Origin: Pedobacter ginsenosidimutans
GTDB lineage: Bacteria > Bacteroidota > Bacteroidia > Sphingobacteriales > Sphingobacteriaceae
Assembly (NCBI RefSeq): GCF_001442625.1
Contig: NZ_LMZQ01000006.1
Location: 186,001-250,000 of the forward strand
Direction of reading: 5' to 3'
Length of the DNA stretch: 64,000 nucleotides
Shown here one piece after another: positions 8,107 through 16,971 of this stretch. The notes below the pieces were generated by a model. It was not told where the DNA came from, made no database searches, and saw nothing but the letters and a program-made list of their open reading frames with translations. The position numbers and the translations under genes are program-made. Each line of letters opens with the position of its first letter. Position 1 is the stretch's first letter.

Positions 8107-8808
8107 ATGAACATTATAATTACAGGTGCAAGTAGTGGAATCGGTTTCGAAACTGCTTTAGAGTTTAGCTTACAGAAAGAGAACAAAATTGTAGCCATTG
8201 CCCGATCTGCAGATAAACTGCGTAAACTCTTAGAAATTGCTAAAGGCATTAATCCAGACTGTACACTTTTACCAGTAGAATTTGATATTGTAAATGATGA
8301 TTATGCCGCATTAGTTCCATTTTTAAAGGAACGATTAGGATCTGTTGACATCTTAATTAACAATGCAGGCGCTTTAATTAATAAACCCTTTTTAGAAACT
8401 ACAGAAACTGATCTGGGCGAAATGTTACAGAGCAATGTGATTTCACATTTCAGGATGATTCAACATATTTTGCCTCTGATGAAAAGCGGAAGCCACATTG
8501 TAAACATCGGCAGCATGGGTGGTTTTCAGGGAAGCATTAAATTCCCAGGGCTTTCGGCTTACTCTGCGAGTAAAGCGGCGCTGCATACCCTAACTGAATG
8601 TTTGGCGTTCGAATTGGCTGAAACAGGAATCAAAATCAATTGTCTTGCATTAGGATCGGCACAAACGGAAATGCTAGAAGCTGCTTTTCCTGGTTACCAA
8701 AGCCCGGTTATGGCTTTCGAAATGGGGAAATATGTTACCGATTTTGCTAAAACCGGACATAAATTCTTTAATGGAAAGATTTTACCTGTTGCTGTTACCA
8801 CACCGTAA
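8107..8808 (+). CDS. SDR-family oxidoreductase
   Basis: A 233-residue short-chain dehydrogenase. It has TGASSGIG (6-13), NNAG (85-88), catalytic Ser136, and Tyr152 and Lys156 in YSASK. It is shorter than the usual 250 residues because the C-terminal substrate loop is compact. It is not close to the SDR at 1146. Substrate is unknown. It is followed after 50 bases by a DUF4870 gene that may share its transcript. Confidence 0.88.
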   Translation: MNIIITGASSGIGFETALEFSLQKENKIVAIARSADKLRKLLEIAKGINPDCTLLPVEFDIVNDDYAALVPFLKERLGSVDILINNAGALINKPFLETTETDLGEMLQSNVISHFRMIQHILPLMKSGSHIVNIGSMGGFQGSIKFPGLSAYSASKAALHTLTECLAFELAETGIKINCLALGSAQTEMLEAAFPGYQSPVMAFEMGKYVTDFAKTGHKFFNGKILPVAVTTP

Positions 8809-8858
8809 TATCCATATTATTTAGTAATTTACGTGCTAAATCGAAAAACTAAAAACCT

Positions 8859-9233
8859 ATGGAAACAAACTCACCTTTTAAAACAGCCGACAATGGAAAA
8901 AATGCAGCAATAGTAAGCTATTTTTGGTTTATTGGATGGTTAATTGCCTATTTCGCCATGTACAAAGATAATCAAACAGAATTGAGTAGATATCATTTAA
9001 AACAGACGCTTCTATTCCATCTGGCATCAACAGTTTTGAGCTGGGGTTTAAGCTTATTTTTAATCCCTTTAATTTTTGCAACTGGCTTTTTAGATGCGGT
9101 TTATATACTCCGGATTGTTCAAATTGGATTATTTGTATTGTGGATTATCGGATTAATTGCTGCAATCCAGGGAGAAAAAAAACCTATTCCATTAATTGGT
9201 GAAAGAGCACAAACCATGTTCCCAAGTATTTAA
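8859..9233 (+). CDS. DUF4870-type small membrane protein
   Basis: A 124-residue protein with three or four hydrophobic helices (about 18-36, 48-70, 72-88 and 88-108). The pattern NAAIVSYFWFIGWLIAYF, then SRYHLKQTLLFH, then a final helix and a short charged tail, fits the DUF4870 family (related to Tic20-like proteins). Function is unknown. A terminator follows its stop codon. Confidence 0.72.
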   Translation: METNSPFKTADNGKNAAIVSYFWFIGWLIAYFAMYKDNQTELSRYHLKQTLLFHLASTVLSWGLSLFLIPLIFATGFLDAVYILRIVQIGLFVLWIIGLIAAIQGEKKPIPLIGERAQTMFPSI

Positions 9234-9256
9234 TCGAAAACAAATATTTTAATCAG

Positions 9257-9286
9257 AAGTCCAGGCATATTGTTTGGACTTTTTTA
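9257..9286 (+). terminator. Intrinsic terminator after the DUF4870 gene
   Basis: AAGTCCA pairs with TGGACTT around an 11-base loop and runs into TTTTT, 23 bases after the stop. Confidence 0.8.
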
Positions 9287-9331
9287 TTTGCACTCATTTT
9301 CAACATTTTAATCGACTTTAGATATTTTTTA

Positions 9332-9339
9332 TATCTTTG
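9332..9339 (+). promoter_or_regulatory. -7 promoter box (TATCTTTG) of the small NlpC/P60 gene
   Basis: TATCTTTG matches TAnnTTTG and lies only ten bases before the ATG at 9350, implying a very short leader. Confidence 0.5.
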
Positions 9340-9349
9340 GTTCCTACAT

Positions 9350-9895
9350 ATGAAGAAAATAATAGTCCCGATTGCGTTTTTCATTTTGTCTGCCACGGCA
9401 GGAAAAGCCCAAACCATCATCCCGGCTCAGTACCAGGAGTTAGTTAAAAAGCTCGTTGCCAGCCTCCCTAAAGAGGATAAGCCATCAAACAATTCTTCGG
9501 CTAAGCAATCTGAAAGTTTAATCGATTTCGCTAAAAGCATGTTAGGTATCCCCTATCGTTATGCAACAAGTAATCCTAAAGTTGGTTTCGATTGCTCTGG
9601 CTTTGTAAGTTATGTATTCAGCAATTTTGGTTTTAAGGTTCCGCGCTCTTCACGAGAGTTTAGCTATGCGGGTAAGGAAACCACCTTGGAAAACGCAAAA
9701 GTAGGTGATGTATTGATTTTTACAGGCAGTAATTCAAGAATAAGAAGAATCGGTCATGTTGGGATCGTTTATTCTATCGATGAAAACGGCATTAAATTTA
9801 TCCATGCCTCATCGGGTAAAGTGCATCAGGTAACCATTACTGATCTTGATGGTCATTATAAAGCTCGTTTCATGAAAATTGTAAGTATTATATAA
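9350..9895 (+). CDS. C40 (NlpC/P60) peptidase, small secreted form
   Basis: A 181-residue peptidase. It has a signal peptide (cleavage near AGKAQ, residue 20), a short linker, and an NlpC/P60 domain with Cys82 (FDCSGF), His136 (IGHVGIVY) and His152 (FIHASSG). It probably cleaves peptidoglycan stem peptides in the periplasm. Unlike the larger peptidase at 2194 it has no SH3 domains and keeps the third His. Its stop at 9895 abuts the convergent gene ending at 9897. Confidence 0.88.
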   Translation: MKKIIVPIAFFILSATAGKAQTIIPAQYQELVKKLVASLPKEDKPSNNSSAKQSESLIDFAKSMLGIPYRYATSNPKVGFDCSGFVSYVFSNFGFKVPRSSREFSYAGKETTLENAKVGDVLIFTGSNSRIRRIGHVGIVYSIDENGIKFIHASSGKVHQVTITDLDGHYKARFMKIVSII

Positions 9896-9896
9896 C

Positions 9897-10502
9897 TTAC
9901 TTTTTATATTTCCACATTCTTGTTTTACCTTCTGCGAGCCATTCCAGTGTGGTATCCAGCCTTTTTTGTTTAGTTGCCTCTGTTTTAGCTTCCTCAAGCC
10001 ACATTACATACTCCTTTTTATTGGATAAACTAAAATTCTGAAATACGGCTAGGGCTTTAGGATCATCTTTTAATGCTTCGATCAAATATTCGGGAATAAT
10101 CAGTTCTTTCTGCGCTGTAGATTTTGGTTTTGAAGGCAATTTTACATCATCCTCATTTAATTTAATGGCCTGTTGTATGTAGGCAATCAGGATCTCATCT
10201 GAAGGTAAATCTTCCAAAGATGTTATTTTCCCTAACAAGCCCATCGCTTCAGAACGTTCTTTAAAAATGCCGTACTCGTCTTGCATTAACGATCCTTTCC
10301 AAAAACCGAAGGCACAGTGGTGTTTAAAAGATGCCATATGACAAACCGTACCTTTGAAATCAAAGAATGGCATACTCCACTTCATTTTTTCTTCAATCCG
10401 TGCATCGGCTTTATGAACCAGATTCCTTAAATGATCTAAAATAGGAATCGCAAATTCTGTCGAATTAATGATGTACTGATCTACCTGAACAATTGTATGC
10501 AT
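9897..10502 (-). CDS. YdeI/OmpD-associated family protein with DUF1801 domain
   Basis: A 201-residue cytoplasmic protein. Residues 1-110 look like DUF1801/YdhG (EEKMKWSMPFFDFKGTVCHMASFK, then HHCAFGFWKG). The C-terminal part (about 125-195) looks like the OmdA/YdeI domain (ALAVFQNFSLSNKKEYVMWLEEAKTEATKQKRL). The two domains often occur together. The biochemical function is not established. It starts 25 bases after the stop of the flavin reductase gene and is probably co-transcribed with it. Confidence 0.78.
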   Translation of the reverse strand: MHTIVQVDQYIINSTEFAIPILDHLRNLVHKADARIEEKMKWSMPFFDFKGTVCHMASFKHHCAFGFWKGSLMQDEYGIFKERSEAMGLLGKITSLEDLPSDEILIAYIQQAIKLNEDDVKLPSKPKSTAQKELIIPEYLIEALKDDPKALAVFQNFSLSNKKEYVMWLEEAKTEATKQKRLDTTLEWLAEGKTRMWKYKK

Positions 10503-10527
10503 AGTTTAAAAAATTACCTTAATAAAT

Positions 10528-11415
10528 TTAAAGCAAAACAACCTTTAAAGCAAGTTCTACCGCTCCGTTATGAAGAAACTTTTTTGCCAGTTCGTGCAGT
10601 TCTCTCTCGCGGTTGGTTATATCACCTATGGTAGCATCGAGCACTTCTTTTACTTCTATATGGGTACTGATCAGGTCGATTTCTTCGTCGCTGGGTAAAT
10701 GTTCAACGTTTCCCAGCATTCCCAGGTCATTTCCCGATAATACTTTAGAAAAACGGACCGAATGTGGTAACCGGTCTACACCGATGCCCAATTTAGCGAG
10801 GGGTTTAGCTACTTTGAATAAATTGTCATTCGTAACCCTACAGTACCAATCGCCACCTAAACGTGCTACAAGATCGATTTTATGTTGATCAATCCTACCA
10901 TTTTCATCTAAAATAGCTTCATTAATATGAATCACTTTTATTTCAGCCAGCACGAGATTTCCTGCACCATGATGATCGCCTAATGAAATTACCTCATTTA
11001 CAACACATTCAAACTGTACTGGTGCTTCGGCAACTCTTGGTGGCCGAACCAGATCAGATTTCAACATGGTAAATCCCGCTTTCTCGAATTCGTTTACGCC
11101 TTTCGCGTATTCGGTACTAGCCAGACTCATTTGCTGCACCATATCATAGTTTACAATATTGATGACGCATTCTTTAACCTGCAGTACATTTTCCAAGCTA
11201 TGTTTGGTGGTATTATCACGCACCCTTCTTGACGGGGAAAAAATACAGATAGGCGGATTTGTACTAAACATATTAAAGAAACTGAAGGGGCTTAAATTAA
11301 TATTCCCTTCGGCATCGATAGTTGAAGCAAAGCAGATCGGCCGCGGAGCGATAGCATATTGCAAATAATTTTGCAGCTCTATGGGGGTTAAATCGGAGGT
11401 GTTTAAAGTTAGCAC
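10528..11415 (-). CDS. Flavin reductase-like FMN-binding protein
   Basis: A 295-residue protein of the flavin reductase/FMN-binding split-barrel family. Typical motifs are IAPRPICFASTIDAEGNINL, SPFSFFNMFSTNPP and ECVINIV in the first 100 residues. A C-terminal extension of about 100 residues goes beyond the usual core. It probably binds FMN and may supply reduced flavin or act as a small oxidoreductase. It lies 259 bases downstream of the fumarylacetoacetase-family gene on the same strand, so a link to aromatic catabolism is likely but not shown. Confidence 0.8.
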   Translation of the reverse strand: MLTLNTSDLTPIELQNYLQYAIAPRPICFASTIDAEGNINLSPFSFFNMFSTNPPICIFSPSRRVRDNTTKHSLENVLQVKECVINIVNYDMVQQMSLASTEYAKGVNEFEKAGFTMLKSDLVRPPRVAEAPVQFECVVNEVISLGDHHGAGNLVLAEIKVIHINEAILDENGRIDQHKIDLVARLGGDWYCRVTNDNLFKVAKPLAKLGIGVDRLPHSVRFSKVLSGNDLGMLGNVEHLPSDEEIDLISTHIEVKEVLDATIGDITNRERELHELAKKFLHNGAVELALKVVLL

Positions 11416-11472
11416 AGGTAGTTAAGTTTACTATTTGCAAGGATTAAATGGAGATTAAAACCTTAAAACGGC

Positions 11473-11554
11473 CGTCATTTCGAGCGGAGAGAAACGTAGT
11501 CGAGAAATCTATCATAGATCTCTCCATTACGCTGCGCTTCAGTCGAGATGACGA
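11473..11554. repeat. Palindromic repeat (CGTCATTTCGA...AGTCGAGATGACG)
   Basis: A short relative of the element at 4886-5024, with near-complementary ends CGTCATTTCGAG and TCGAGATGACG. Internally it has two near-copies of AGTCGAGA and a TCTATCATAGATC palindrome. It lies between the fumarylacetoacetase-family and flavin reductase genes. Confidence 0.65.
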
Positions 11555-11674
11555 CTTTTCTATTACATTTTATCATTGATAACATGTAATAGAAAAAAGA
11601 TCATGAAATGAATTCAGAATTAGTACCAAATTATTCAAGCGCGGATGATTAAACAAAAACGCTAAAGAACCTTT

Positions 11675-12670
11675 TTATTTCTTCAACGCCAAAATCGAAA
11701 AATCGGTGTCTGCTTTAGTAATCGTATTGGTTAAAGCACCAAGCCCTGTAATTTCCATCTCTACAACATCACCTGGCTGTAACCACTGTACTTTATAATT
11801 TGGATCGTTAAGTAAACCAGTCCCGTTTAATTCTAAGAAACAACCAGTACCCACTGTTCCTGAACCAATTACATCCCCCGGAAGGATATCTACACCGTAA
11901 GCACAGCGTTCTATAATTTCGGCAAAAGTCCAGTCCATATCAGCAGCATTTCCTTTCGAAACTTCAGTGCCATTTACTCTGCAGGTCATTTTAAGATCGT
12001 AAGCATTACCAACATGCCCTTCTTTAGGTGCAACTTTATATTGCAATAATTCATCAGGCGTTACCAACCATGGGCCAATTACGGTAGAAAAATCTTTTCC
12101 TTTGGCCGGGCCTAAGTTCAATAACATCTCTTCCATCTGCAAAGTACGGGCACTCATATCGTTCATTACCATATAACCGGCAATGTATTCATCAGCCTCA
12201 GCAGCTTTAATATTTCTACCTTTTTTACCAATAACAATCGCAACCTCTAATTCGAAATCGAGTTTGTCAAAATGATCTGGCATACATTCAATCTCACCAG
12301 TACCTTGAATAGCGTTGTGATTGGTGAAATAAAAGATCGGATATTCATCAAACTGAGGGATCATATCAACCTTTCTGTTTCTACGCGCCGCAGCAACATG
12401 CTGTCTGAAAGCGTATCCATCACGACAACTGGTAGGATGCGGAACAGGTGCTAAAATCTCATAAAAAATTTCTTCTTTAGCAGCTAAACTACCATCTTTT
12501 ATCTGATCGTCTATCCTTTTTGCTCTTTCCATTAACACTTCGCCACCTTGCAAAAACGTACTCATATTATCTGGAAGCAATTTATCGCAACTATTTAAGT
12601 TATAAATATGTCCGTTGATAAATATACCAAGATGCTCCCTGTCTTCGGTTTTATAAGATACTAGTTTCAT
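11675..12670 (-). CDS. Fumarylacetoacetate hydrolase family protein
   Basis: A 331-residue protein with the fumarylacetoacetate hydrolase fold. Metal-binding elements are seen in the second half: DFELEVAIVIGKKGRNI, YMVMNDMSARTLQ, KGKDFSTVIGPWLVT and GSGTVGTGCFLEL. It should hydrolyse a 1,3-diketone C-C bond. With hmgA and hppD next door on the other strand it is most likely the fumarylacetoacetase that ends tyrosine breakdown, giving fumarate and acetoacetate. A broader acylpyruvase role in the same superfamily cannot be excluded. Confidence 0.86.
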   Translation of the reverse strand: MKLVSYKTEDREHLGIFINGHIYNLNSCDKLLPDNMSTFLQGGEVLMERAKRIDDQIKDGSLAAKEEIFYEILAPVPHPTSCRDGYAFRQHVAAARRNRKVDMIPQFDEYPIFYFTNHNAIQGTGEIECMPDHFDKLDFELEVAIVIGKKGRNIKAAEADEYIAGYMVMNDMSARTLQMEEMLLNLGPAKGKDFSTVIGPWLVTPDELLQYKVAPKEGHVGNAYDLKMTCRVNGTEVSKGNAADMDWTFAEIIERCAYGVDILPGDVIGSGTVGTGCFLELNGTGLLNDPNYKVQWLQPGDVVEMEITGLGALTNTITKADTDFSILALKK

Positions 12671-12737
12671 ATATGATTTGGTTAAATACGCGGTAAAGCT
12701 AAGAAATTAGGCCATTCAAAATAAAACTTAAGCGTTA

Positions 12738-13193
12738 TTATTTTAATACGGTATATTTCTGAAGGTTTGATTTAATTAAAGGAAAATCTTTTGCCTGAAG
12801 CGCTTTGTAATGTTTTTTGTTGGAGAGTAATCCACCAAGTAATATTCCACCAGATACACCAACAGGTACACCCGCAGCAATAAGCACTACCGACTCGACC
12901 AATTTATCACTTTTGGCAGCCAATACAAAAAATGTTAAACCTCCGGCAATGGCTAGCGGTGCAGCTATTCCTTTACGGTGAATGTATAATGCACTGATAC
13001 TGTCGGCACTTAATTTTATGGTATCCTTCCGGTTTCTGATAATTGTTAAACCATCATCCGCCGCAGCGTAAAAAGAACCCCTTGTTGCTTTTCCACTTCG
13101 GTCTATAACCCTAATGGTGTACTTCGCCTTTTGTTGTGCAAAAGCGGCATAGCTCAAGGCTAAAAAAATTAAGCATGTAAAAATAAATTTCAT
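12738..13193 (-). CDS. Exported hypothetical protein with glycine-rich membrane segment
   Basis: A 151-residue protein with a signal peptide (cleavage near AAFAQ, residue 19). It has a short beta-rich part (KYTIRVIDRSGKATRGSFY, DGLTI), then two Gly/Ala-rich hydrophobic stretches (about 85-100 and 105-127) that could span a membrane, and a basic tail. I do not recognise the family. It lies 67 bases upstream of the fumarylacetoacetase-family gene on the same strand and could be transcribed with it. Confidence 0.6.
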   Translation of the reverse strand: MKFIFTCLIFLALSYAAFAQQKAKYTIRVIDRSGKATRGSFYAAADDGLTIIRNRKDTIKLSADSISALYIHRKGIAAPLAIAGGLTFFVLAAKSDKLVESVVLIAAGVPVGVSGGILLGGLLSNKKHYKALQAKDFPLIKSNLQKYTVLK

Positions 13194-13276
13194 CGGGATG
13201 ATTATATAGTAAGTAATTAAAGATAATTAAAATTTCAACTTTTAAATAAAATACTTACCTTGGTGCCATTAAAACC

Positions 13277-13378
13277 ATGATCTTAAAAGCATTACATATT
13301 AATCTAGTAAACGACGCTATTGCGGCCCGTCGCTATAAGATGCTATCCAAGCTGATCATGGCTCAATATTCTCTGTAA
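13277..13378 (+). CDS. Candidate small ORF (33 residues) before hmgA
   Basis: ATG at 13277 and TAA at 13376-13378 enclose 33 codons encoding MILKALHINLVNDAIAARRY and then KMLSKLIMAQYSL. The peptide would form a basic amphipathic helix. The base composition (GCGGCCCGTCGC) is richer in GC than the flanking non-coding DNA. TACCTTGG at 13255-13262 is a weak -7 candidate. It may be a real small protein or leader peptide, or chance. Confidence 0.3.
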   Translation: MILKALHINLVNDAIAARRYKMLSKLIMAQYSL

Positions 13379-13475
13379 TTTTTACTCCCCCTTTCTTTTT
13401 TAATTGAAACGCATTACCGTTTTGATTGTTAATTCATTAGGATTTTTTCTTTTCTAACCATAACATCATTTTATT

Positions 13476-14642
13476 ATGCCTATTTATCATAAATTGGGGC
13501 AGATTCCAGCTAAACGACACACGGTTTTTCGTAAACCTGATGGAAATCTTTATGCCGAAGAATTGGTATCAACCGAAGGTTTTTCAAGTTTATATTCATT
13601 GGTTTATCATTGTCACCCACCAACAATTGTAAAAAATTTAGGCGAAGCCTACAGTGTTGAGCCAAAAATTGCCCGGGAAAAACACCTGAAACACACCAGT
13701 TTAATCGGTTTCAATATCAGACCTGAAGATGATTTTCTAAAAAGTAGAAAAGCTGTCTTGGTGAATAGCGATCTACACATCGTTTTGGCAGCGCCGAGAA
13801 AATCGATGACCGATTATTTCTACAAAAACAGCCAGGCCGACGAGATGATCTTTGTACATGAAGGTTCTGGAAAATTGAAAACAGGATTCGGAGAAATTAA
13901 GTTTGCTTATGGCGATTATCTGATCATCCCGAGGGGAACCATTTACCAGATGGAGTTTGATACTGAACAAAATAGACTTTTCATTGTAGAAAGTTTTAGT
14001 CCGCTAAGGCCGCCAAAAAGATATTTAAATCAGTTTGGACAGTTGATGGAACACGCACCGTATTGTGAGCGTGATTTAAGACTACCCGAAAACCTGCAAA
14101 CCTTTGATGAATACGGCGATTTTAAAGTTCTGATTAAAAAACAAGGATTAATTTATCCATATACGTATGGTACGCACCCTTTTGATTATGTAGGCTGGGA
14201 TGGTTATCATTATCCATACGCTTTCTCTATCCACGATTTTGAGCCGATAACAGGTCGTTTGCATCAACCACCTCCGGTTCACCAAACTTTCGAAGGACAC
14301 AATTTTGTGGTTTGTTCCTTTGTTCCCCGCAAATATGATTATCACCCCGATTCTATTCCTGCACCTTACAACCATAGCAATGTAGATAGCGATGAAGTGC
14401 TTTACTATGTAGACGGTGATTTCATGAGCCGCAAAAGTGTGGTTAAAGGGCAAATTACCTTACACCCTGGTGGTATTCCACACGGCCCACATCCAGGTAC
14501 AGTAGAAAAATCGATCGGAAAAGAAAAAACCGACGAGCTGGCGGTAATGATCGATCCTTTTAAACCTTTAATGCTTACACAGGATGCCCTGGATATTGAG
14601 GACGAAAATTACCACAAAAGCTGGCAGATTAACGTAGAGTAA
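13476..14642 (+). CDS. hmgA: Homogentisate 1,2-dioxygenase
   Basis: A 388-residue cupin-type dioxygenase that opens the ring of homogentisate to maleylacetoacetate, using Fe(II) and O2 in the cytoplasm. Family motifs include EMIFVHEGSGKLKTGFGEI in the N-terminal part and, in the C-terminal part, VCSFVPRKYDYHP, PYNHSNVDSDEVLYYVDG (His300, Glu307) and HPGGIPHGPHPG (His336, His339), where the iron ligands should lie. It is shorter than the 445-residue human enzyme, as is usual in Bacteroidota. hppD follows 111 bases downstream, so they probably form an operon. Confidence 0.93.
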   Translation: MPIYHKLGQIPAKRHTVFRKPDGNLYAEELVSTEGFSSLYSLVYHCHPPTIVKNLGEAYSVEPKIAREKHLKHTSLIGFNIRPEDDFLKSRKAVLVNSDLHIVLAAPRKSMTDYFYKNSQADEMIFVHEGSGKLKTGFGEIKFAYGDYLIIPRGTIYQMEFDTEQNRLFIVESFSPLRPPKRYLNQFGQLMEHAPYCERDLRLPENLQTFDEYGDFKVLIKKQGLIYPYTYGTHPFDYVGWDGYHYPYAFSIHDFEPITGRLHQPPPVHQTFEGHNFVVCSFVPRKYDYHPDSIPAPYNHSNVDSDEVLYYVDGDFMSRKSVVKGQITLHPGGIPHGPHPGTVEKSIGKEKTDELAVMIDPFKPLMLTQDALDIEDENYHKSWQINVE

Positions 14643-14700
14643 AGCTAGGATGATTAAGATTTCTGGATTATAGGATTTAAGATTTCTAAAGTAACACACA

Positions 14701-14742
14701 TAGTTAACCGATTTAGACAATTAAGCGGTTAACCATTTAAAA
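14701..14742 (+). repeat. Degenerate copy of the TTAACC repeat family
   Basis: TAGTTAACCGATTTAGACAA followed by TTAAGCGGTTAACC resembles the 34-bp repeat found at 38279-38312 and 47519-47552. It lies between hmgA and hppD. Confidence 0.45.
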
Positions 14743-14753
14743 TAATAACAACA

Positions 14754-15884
14754 ATGGAAACACAAACATTCGCAGAAAAAATATCAAAAGCACCCGATTT
14801 TCTGCCTATTAACGGAACAGATTATATAGAATTTTATGTAGGCAACGCTAAACAAGCGGCTCACTACTACAAAACTGCATTTGGGTTTCAAAGCCTGGCT
14901 TATGCCGGACCAGAAACTGGTGTACGTGACCGTTCATCGTATGTATTGCAACAGGGTAAAATCAGATTGATCTTAACGACAGCGTTAAAATCAGAGCATC
15001 CAATAGCAGAGCATGTAAAAAAACATGGCGATGGGGTAAAAGTATTGGCCCTTTGGGTAGATGATGCCTATAGTGCCTTTGAAGAAACCACAAAACGTGG
15101 CGCAAAACCCTATCTGGCTCCTCAAACTTTAACGGACGAAAACGGAGAGCTTAAGATGAGTGGCATTTATACTTATGGAGAAACAGTACACATGTTTATT
15201 GAGCGTAAAAACTATAACGGAACCTTTATGCCAGGTTACCGTGTGTGGGAAAGCGATTATCAACCTGCAGATGCGGGTCTTTTATACATCGACCATTGTG
15301 TGGGTAATGTAGGATGGAACCGCATGAATGAAGCCGTACAATGGTATGAGGATGTAATGGGCTTCGTAAATATCTTATCTTTTGATGATAAGCAGATTAA
15401 TACCGAATATTCTGCTTTGATGAGTAAGGTAATGAGTAATGGAAATGGCTATTCGAAATTCCCGATTAATGAACCTGCCGAAGGCAAAAAGAAATCGCAA
15501 ATCGAAGAATACCTGGAATATTATGAAGGCGAAGGCGTTCAGCACATTGCTGTTGCCACGAAAGATATTGTTAAAACGGTTAAAGAACTGAAAGCACGTG
15601 GGGTGGAGTTTTTAAGTGCGCCACCAGAGGCCTATTACGATATGATGCCACAACGCGTAGGTAAAATTGATGAAGAAATAGCTTTGTTAGAAAGTCTGGG
15701 TATTTTAGTCGACTGTGATGAAGAGGGATACCTGTTGCAGATTTTCACTAAACCAGTTGAAGACCGCCCTACCCTTTTCTTCGAAATTATTCAGCGTAAA
15801 GGTGCACAAAGTTTTGGCGCTGGTAACTTTAAAGCCTTATTTGAATCGTTAGAACGTGAGCAGGAATTGAGAGGTAATTTATAG
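14754..15884 (+). CDS. hppD: 4-hydroxyphenylpyruvate dioxygenase
   Basis: A 376-residue protein with two vicinal-oxygen-chelate halves. Iron ligands are His181 (DHCVGNV), His264 (QHIAVAT) and Glu344 (FFEIIQRKG), with spacings close to the Pseudomonas enzyme. The C-terminal QRKGAQSFGAGNFKALFESLE helix is the family signature. It converts 4-hydroxyphenylpyruvate to homogentisate, the step before hmgA. It probably shares the hmgA transcript and ends at a strong terminator. The start ATG has no nearby alternative. Confidence 0.95.
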   Translation: METQTFAEKISKAPDFLPINGTDYIEFYVGNAKQAAHYYKTAFGFQSLAYAGPETGVRDRSSYVLQQGKIRLILTTALKSEHPIAEHVKKHGDGVKVLALWVDDAYSAFEETTKRGAKPYLAPQTLTDENGELKMSGIYTYGETVHMFIERKNYNGTFMPGYRVWESDYQPADAGLLYIDHCVGNVGWNRMNEAVQWYEDVMGFVNILSFDDKQINTEYSALMSKVMSNGNGYSKFPINEPAEGKKKSQIEEYLEYYEGEGVQHIAVATKDIVKTVKELKARGVEFLSAPPEAYYDMMPQRVGKIDEEIALLESLGILVDCDEEGYLLQIFTKPVEDRPTLFFEIIQRKGAQSFGAGNFKALFESLEREQELRGNL

Positions 15885-15907
15885 TATCACCAACAACATA
15901 AATTAAA

Positions 15908-15937
15908 GGCAATCAGTAAATCTGGTTGCCCTTTTTA
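15908..15937 (+). terminator. Terminator of the hmgA-hppD unit
   Basis: GGCAATCAG pairs with CTGGTTGCC (one G-U) around TAAAT and is followed by CTTTTTATTT. It begins 24 bases after the hppD stop. Confidence 0.85.
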
Positions 15938-16016
15938 TTTACTCATTTTTCGGTATGTGTTTAATCAAATAATTATTTAAATTTAGATACACACAAATAT
16001 TTAAACCTTAAGAATT

Positions 16017-16487
16017 ATGAAAACACAACTAATGCTGGTTTTATTACTGGCTGGATCATTCGGCGGCTTCGCGCAACCAAAAGCCGAAATTGTAAAAACC
16101 ATCAATCAATTGCTGGCAAAGGCTATCGGTGGAACCAATCGTATTTTACGTAAGGGAACAGAAACCACGTTTACCATTACAGCAAATTCGTTCTCTATTG
16201 ATGAAGAAATGAATTTCGGGGTTTTTACAGTTGGAAAAACCTTTGCCAGTTCAGACAATGCCAAAGAAGAAACCACCAACAAATCGCAAATACAGCATTG
16301 GAAAGGATTTAAGGTTAGTCCTGAACAGAATAGTACAACCCTTAAATCAATTTATCCTGTTTTCGAAAAGCGTGAAAATGAACCTGACAATGATAAAAAC
16401 GGAATTAAATATTATTGTCTTGCTGGAGATGAGGAGAAATTGATCGTGGCGCTCATGCACCTGCAAAGCCTCTATTCGAAAAAGTAA
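16017..16487 (+). CDS. Exported hypothetical protein
   Basis: A 156-residue protein with a clear signal peptide (MKTQLMLVLLLAGSFGGFAQ, cleavage after about residue 19). The mature part is mixed alpha/beta, with a KGTETTFTITANSFSIDEE strand region and a C-terminal helix EEKLIVALMHLQSLYSKK. I do not recognise the family. It is a single gene between two terminators and is probably periplasmic. Confidence 0.65.
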   Translation: MKTQLMLVLLLAGSFGGFAQPKAEIVKTINQLLAKAIGGTNRILRKGTETTFTITANSFSIDEEMNFGVFTVGKTFASSDNAKEETTNKSQIQHWKGFKVSPEQNSTTLKSIYPVFEKRENEPDNDKNGIKYYCLAGDEEKLIVALMHLQSLYSKK

Positions 16488-16504
16488 TTAACTTAATCAT
16501 TATA

Positions 16505-16537
16505 AAAGCCGGAAATTAATTTCTGGCTTTTTGTTTT
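16505..16537 (+). terminator. Terminator after the exported protein at 16017
   Basis: An 11-pair stem, AAAGCCGGAAA with TTTCTGGCTTT (one G-U pair), with loop TTAA and then TTGTTTTTT. Confidence 0.88.
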
Positions 16538-16571
16538 TTATTTATTTGCCGTTTTAAATCCAGCAATCAAT

Positions 16572-16907
16572 TTATAAATCATACCACTCCGAAAGATTGG
16601 TCAAAATAGGCATTAATGCCAATCCCTTTTCCGTCAAATGGTAATCTACCCTAACTGGAACCTCGGCAATAATTTCTTTGGTCAGTAATTTATTTGCTTC
16701 CAGTTCTTTTAATTGTTTGCCTAAAGCCTGATCAGATATAGTAGGAAGTACATTTTTCAACAAGCTGAAGCGGTTCATTCCTTCAAAAATATGGATCAGG
16801 ATCAATGCTTTCCATCTGCCTGAAATAATATCTAACGCACCGTTTACACGGCATGAATTAAGCAAAAAAGCCTTATTTAATGCATTCGAGGAACTTTCTT
16901 TAATCAT
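16572..16907 (-). CDS. HxlR-family transcriptional regulator
   Basis: A 111-residue winged-helix regulator. Hallmarks are a Cys near residue 19, GALDIISGRWKALILIHIF, MNRFSLLKNVLPTISDQALGKQLKELEANKLL and the wing VPVRVDYHLTEKGLAL. HxlR proteins bind inverted repeats and often respond to electrophiles or aldehydes through Cys. It is divergent from the oxidoreductase at 17049, with a 141-bp shared control region, so that gene is the likely target. Confidence 0.88.
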   Translation of the reverse strand: MIKESSSNALNKAFLLNSCRVNGALDIISGRWKALILIHIFEGMNRFSLLKNVLPTISDQALGKQLKELEANKLLTKEIIAEVPVRVDYHLTEKGLALMPILTNLSEWYDL

Positions 16908-16971
16908 AACTCACATTTTTTTGAGTAACTCCAAATAAAACAAGCCATTGCACGCCGTGTTTTTTAAATTC

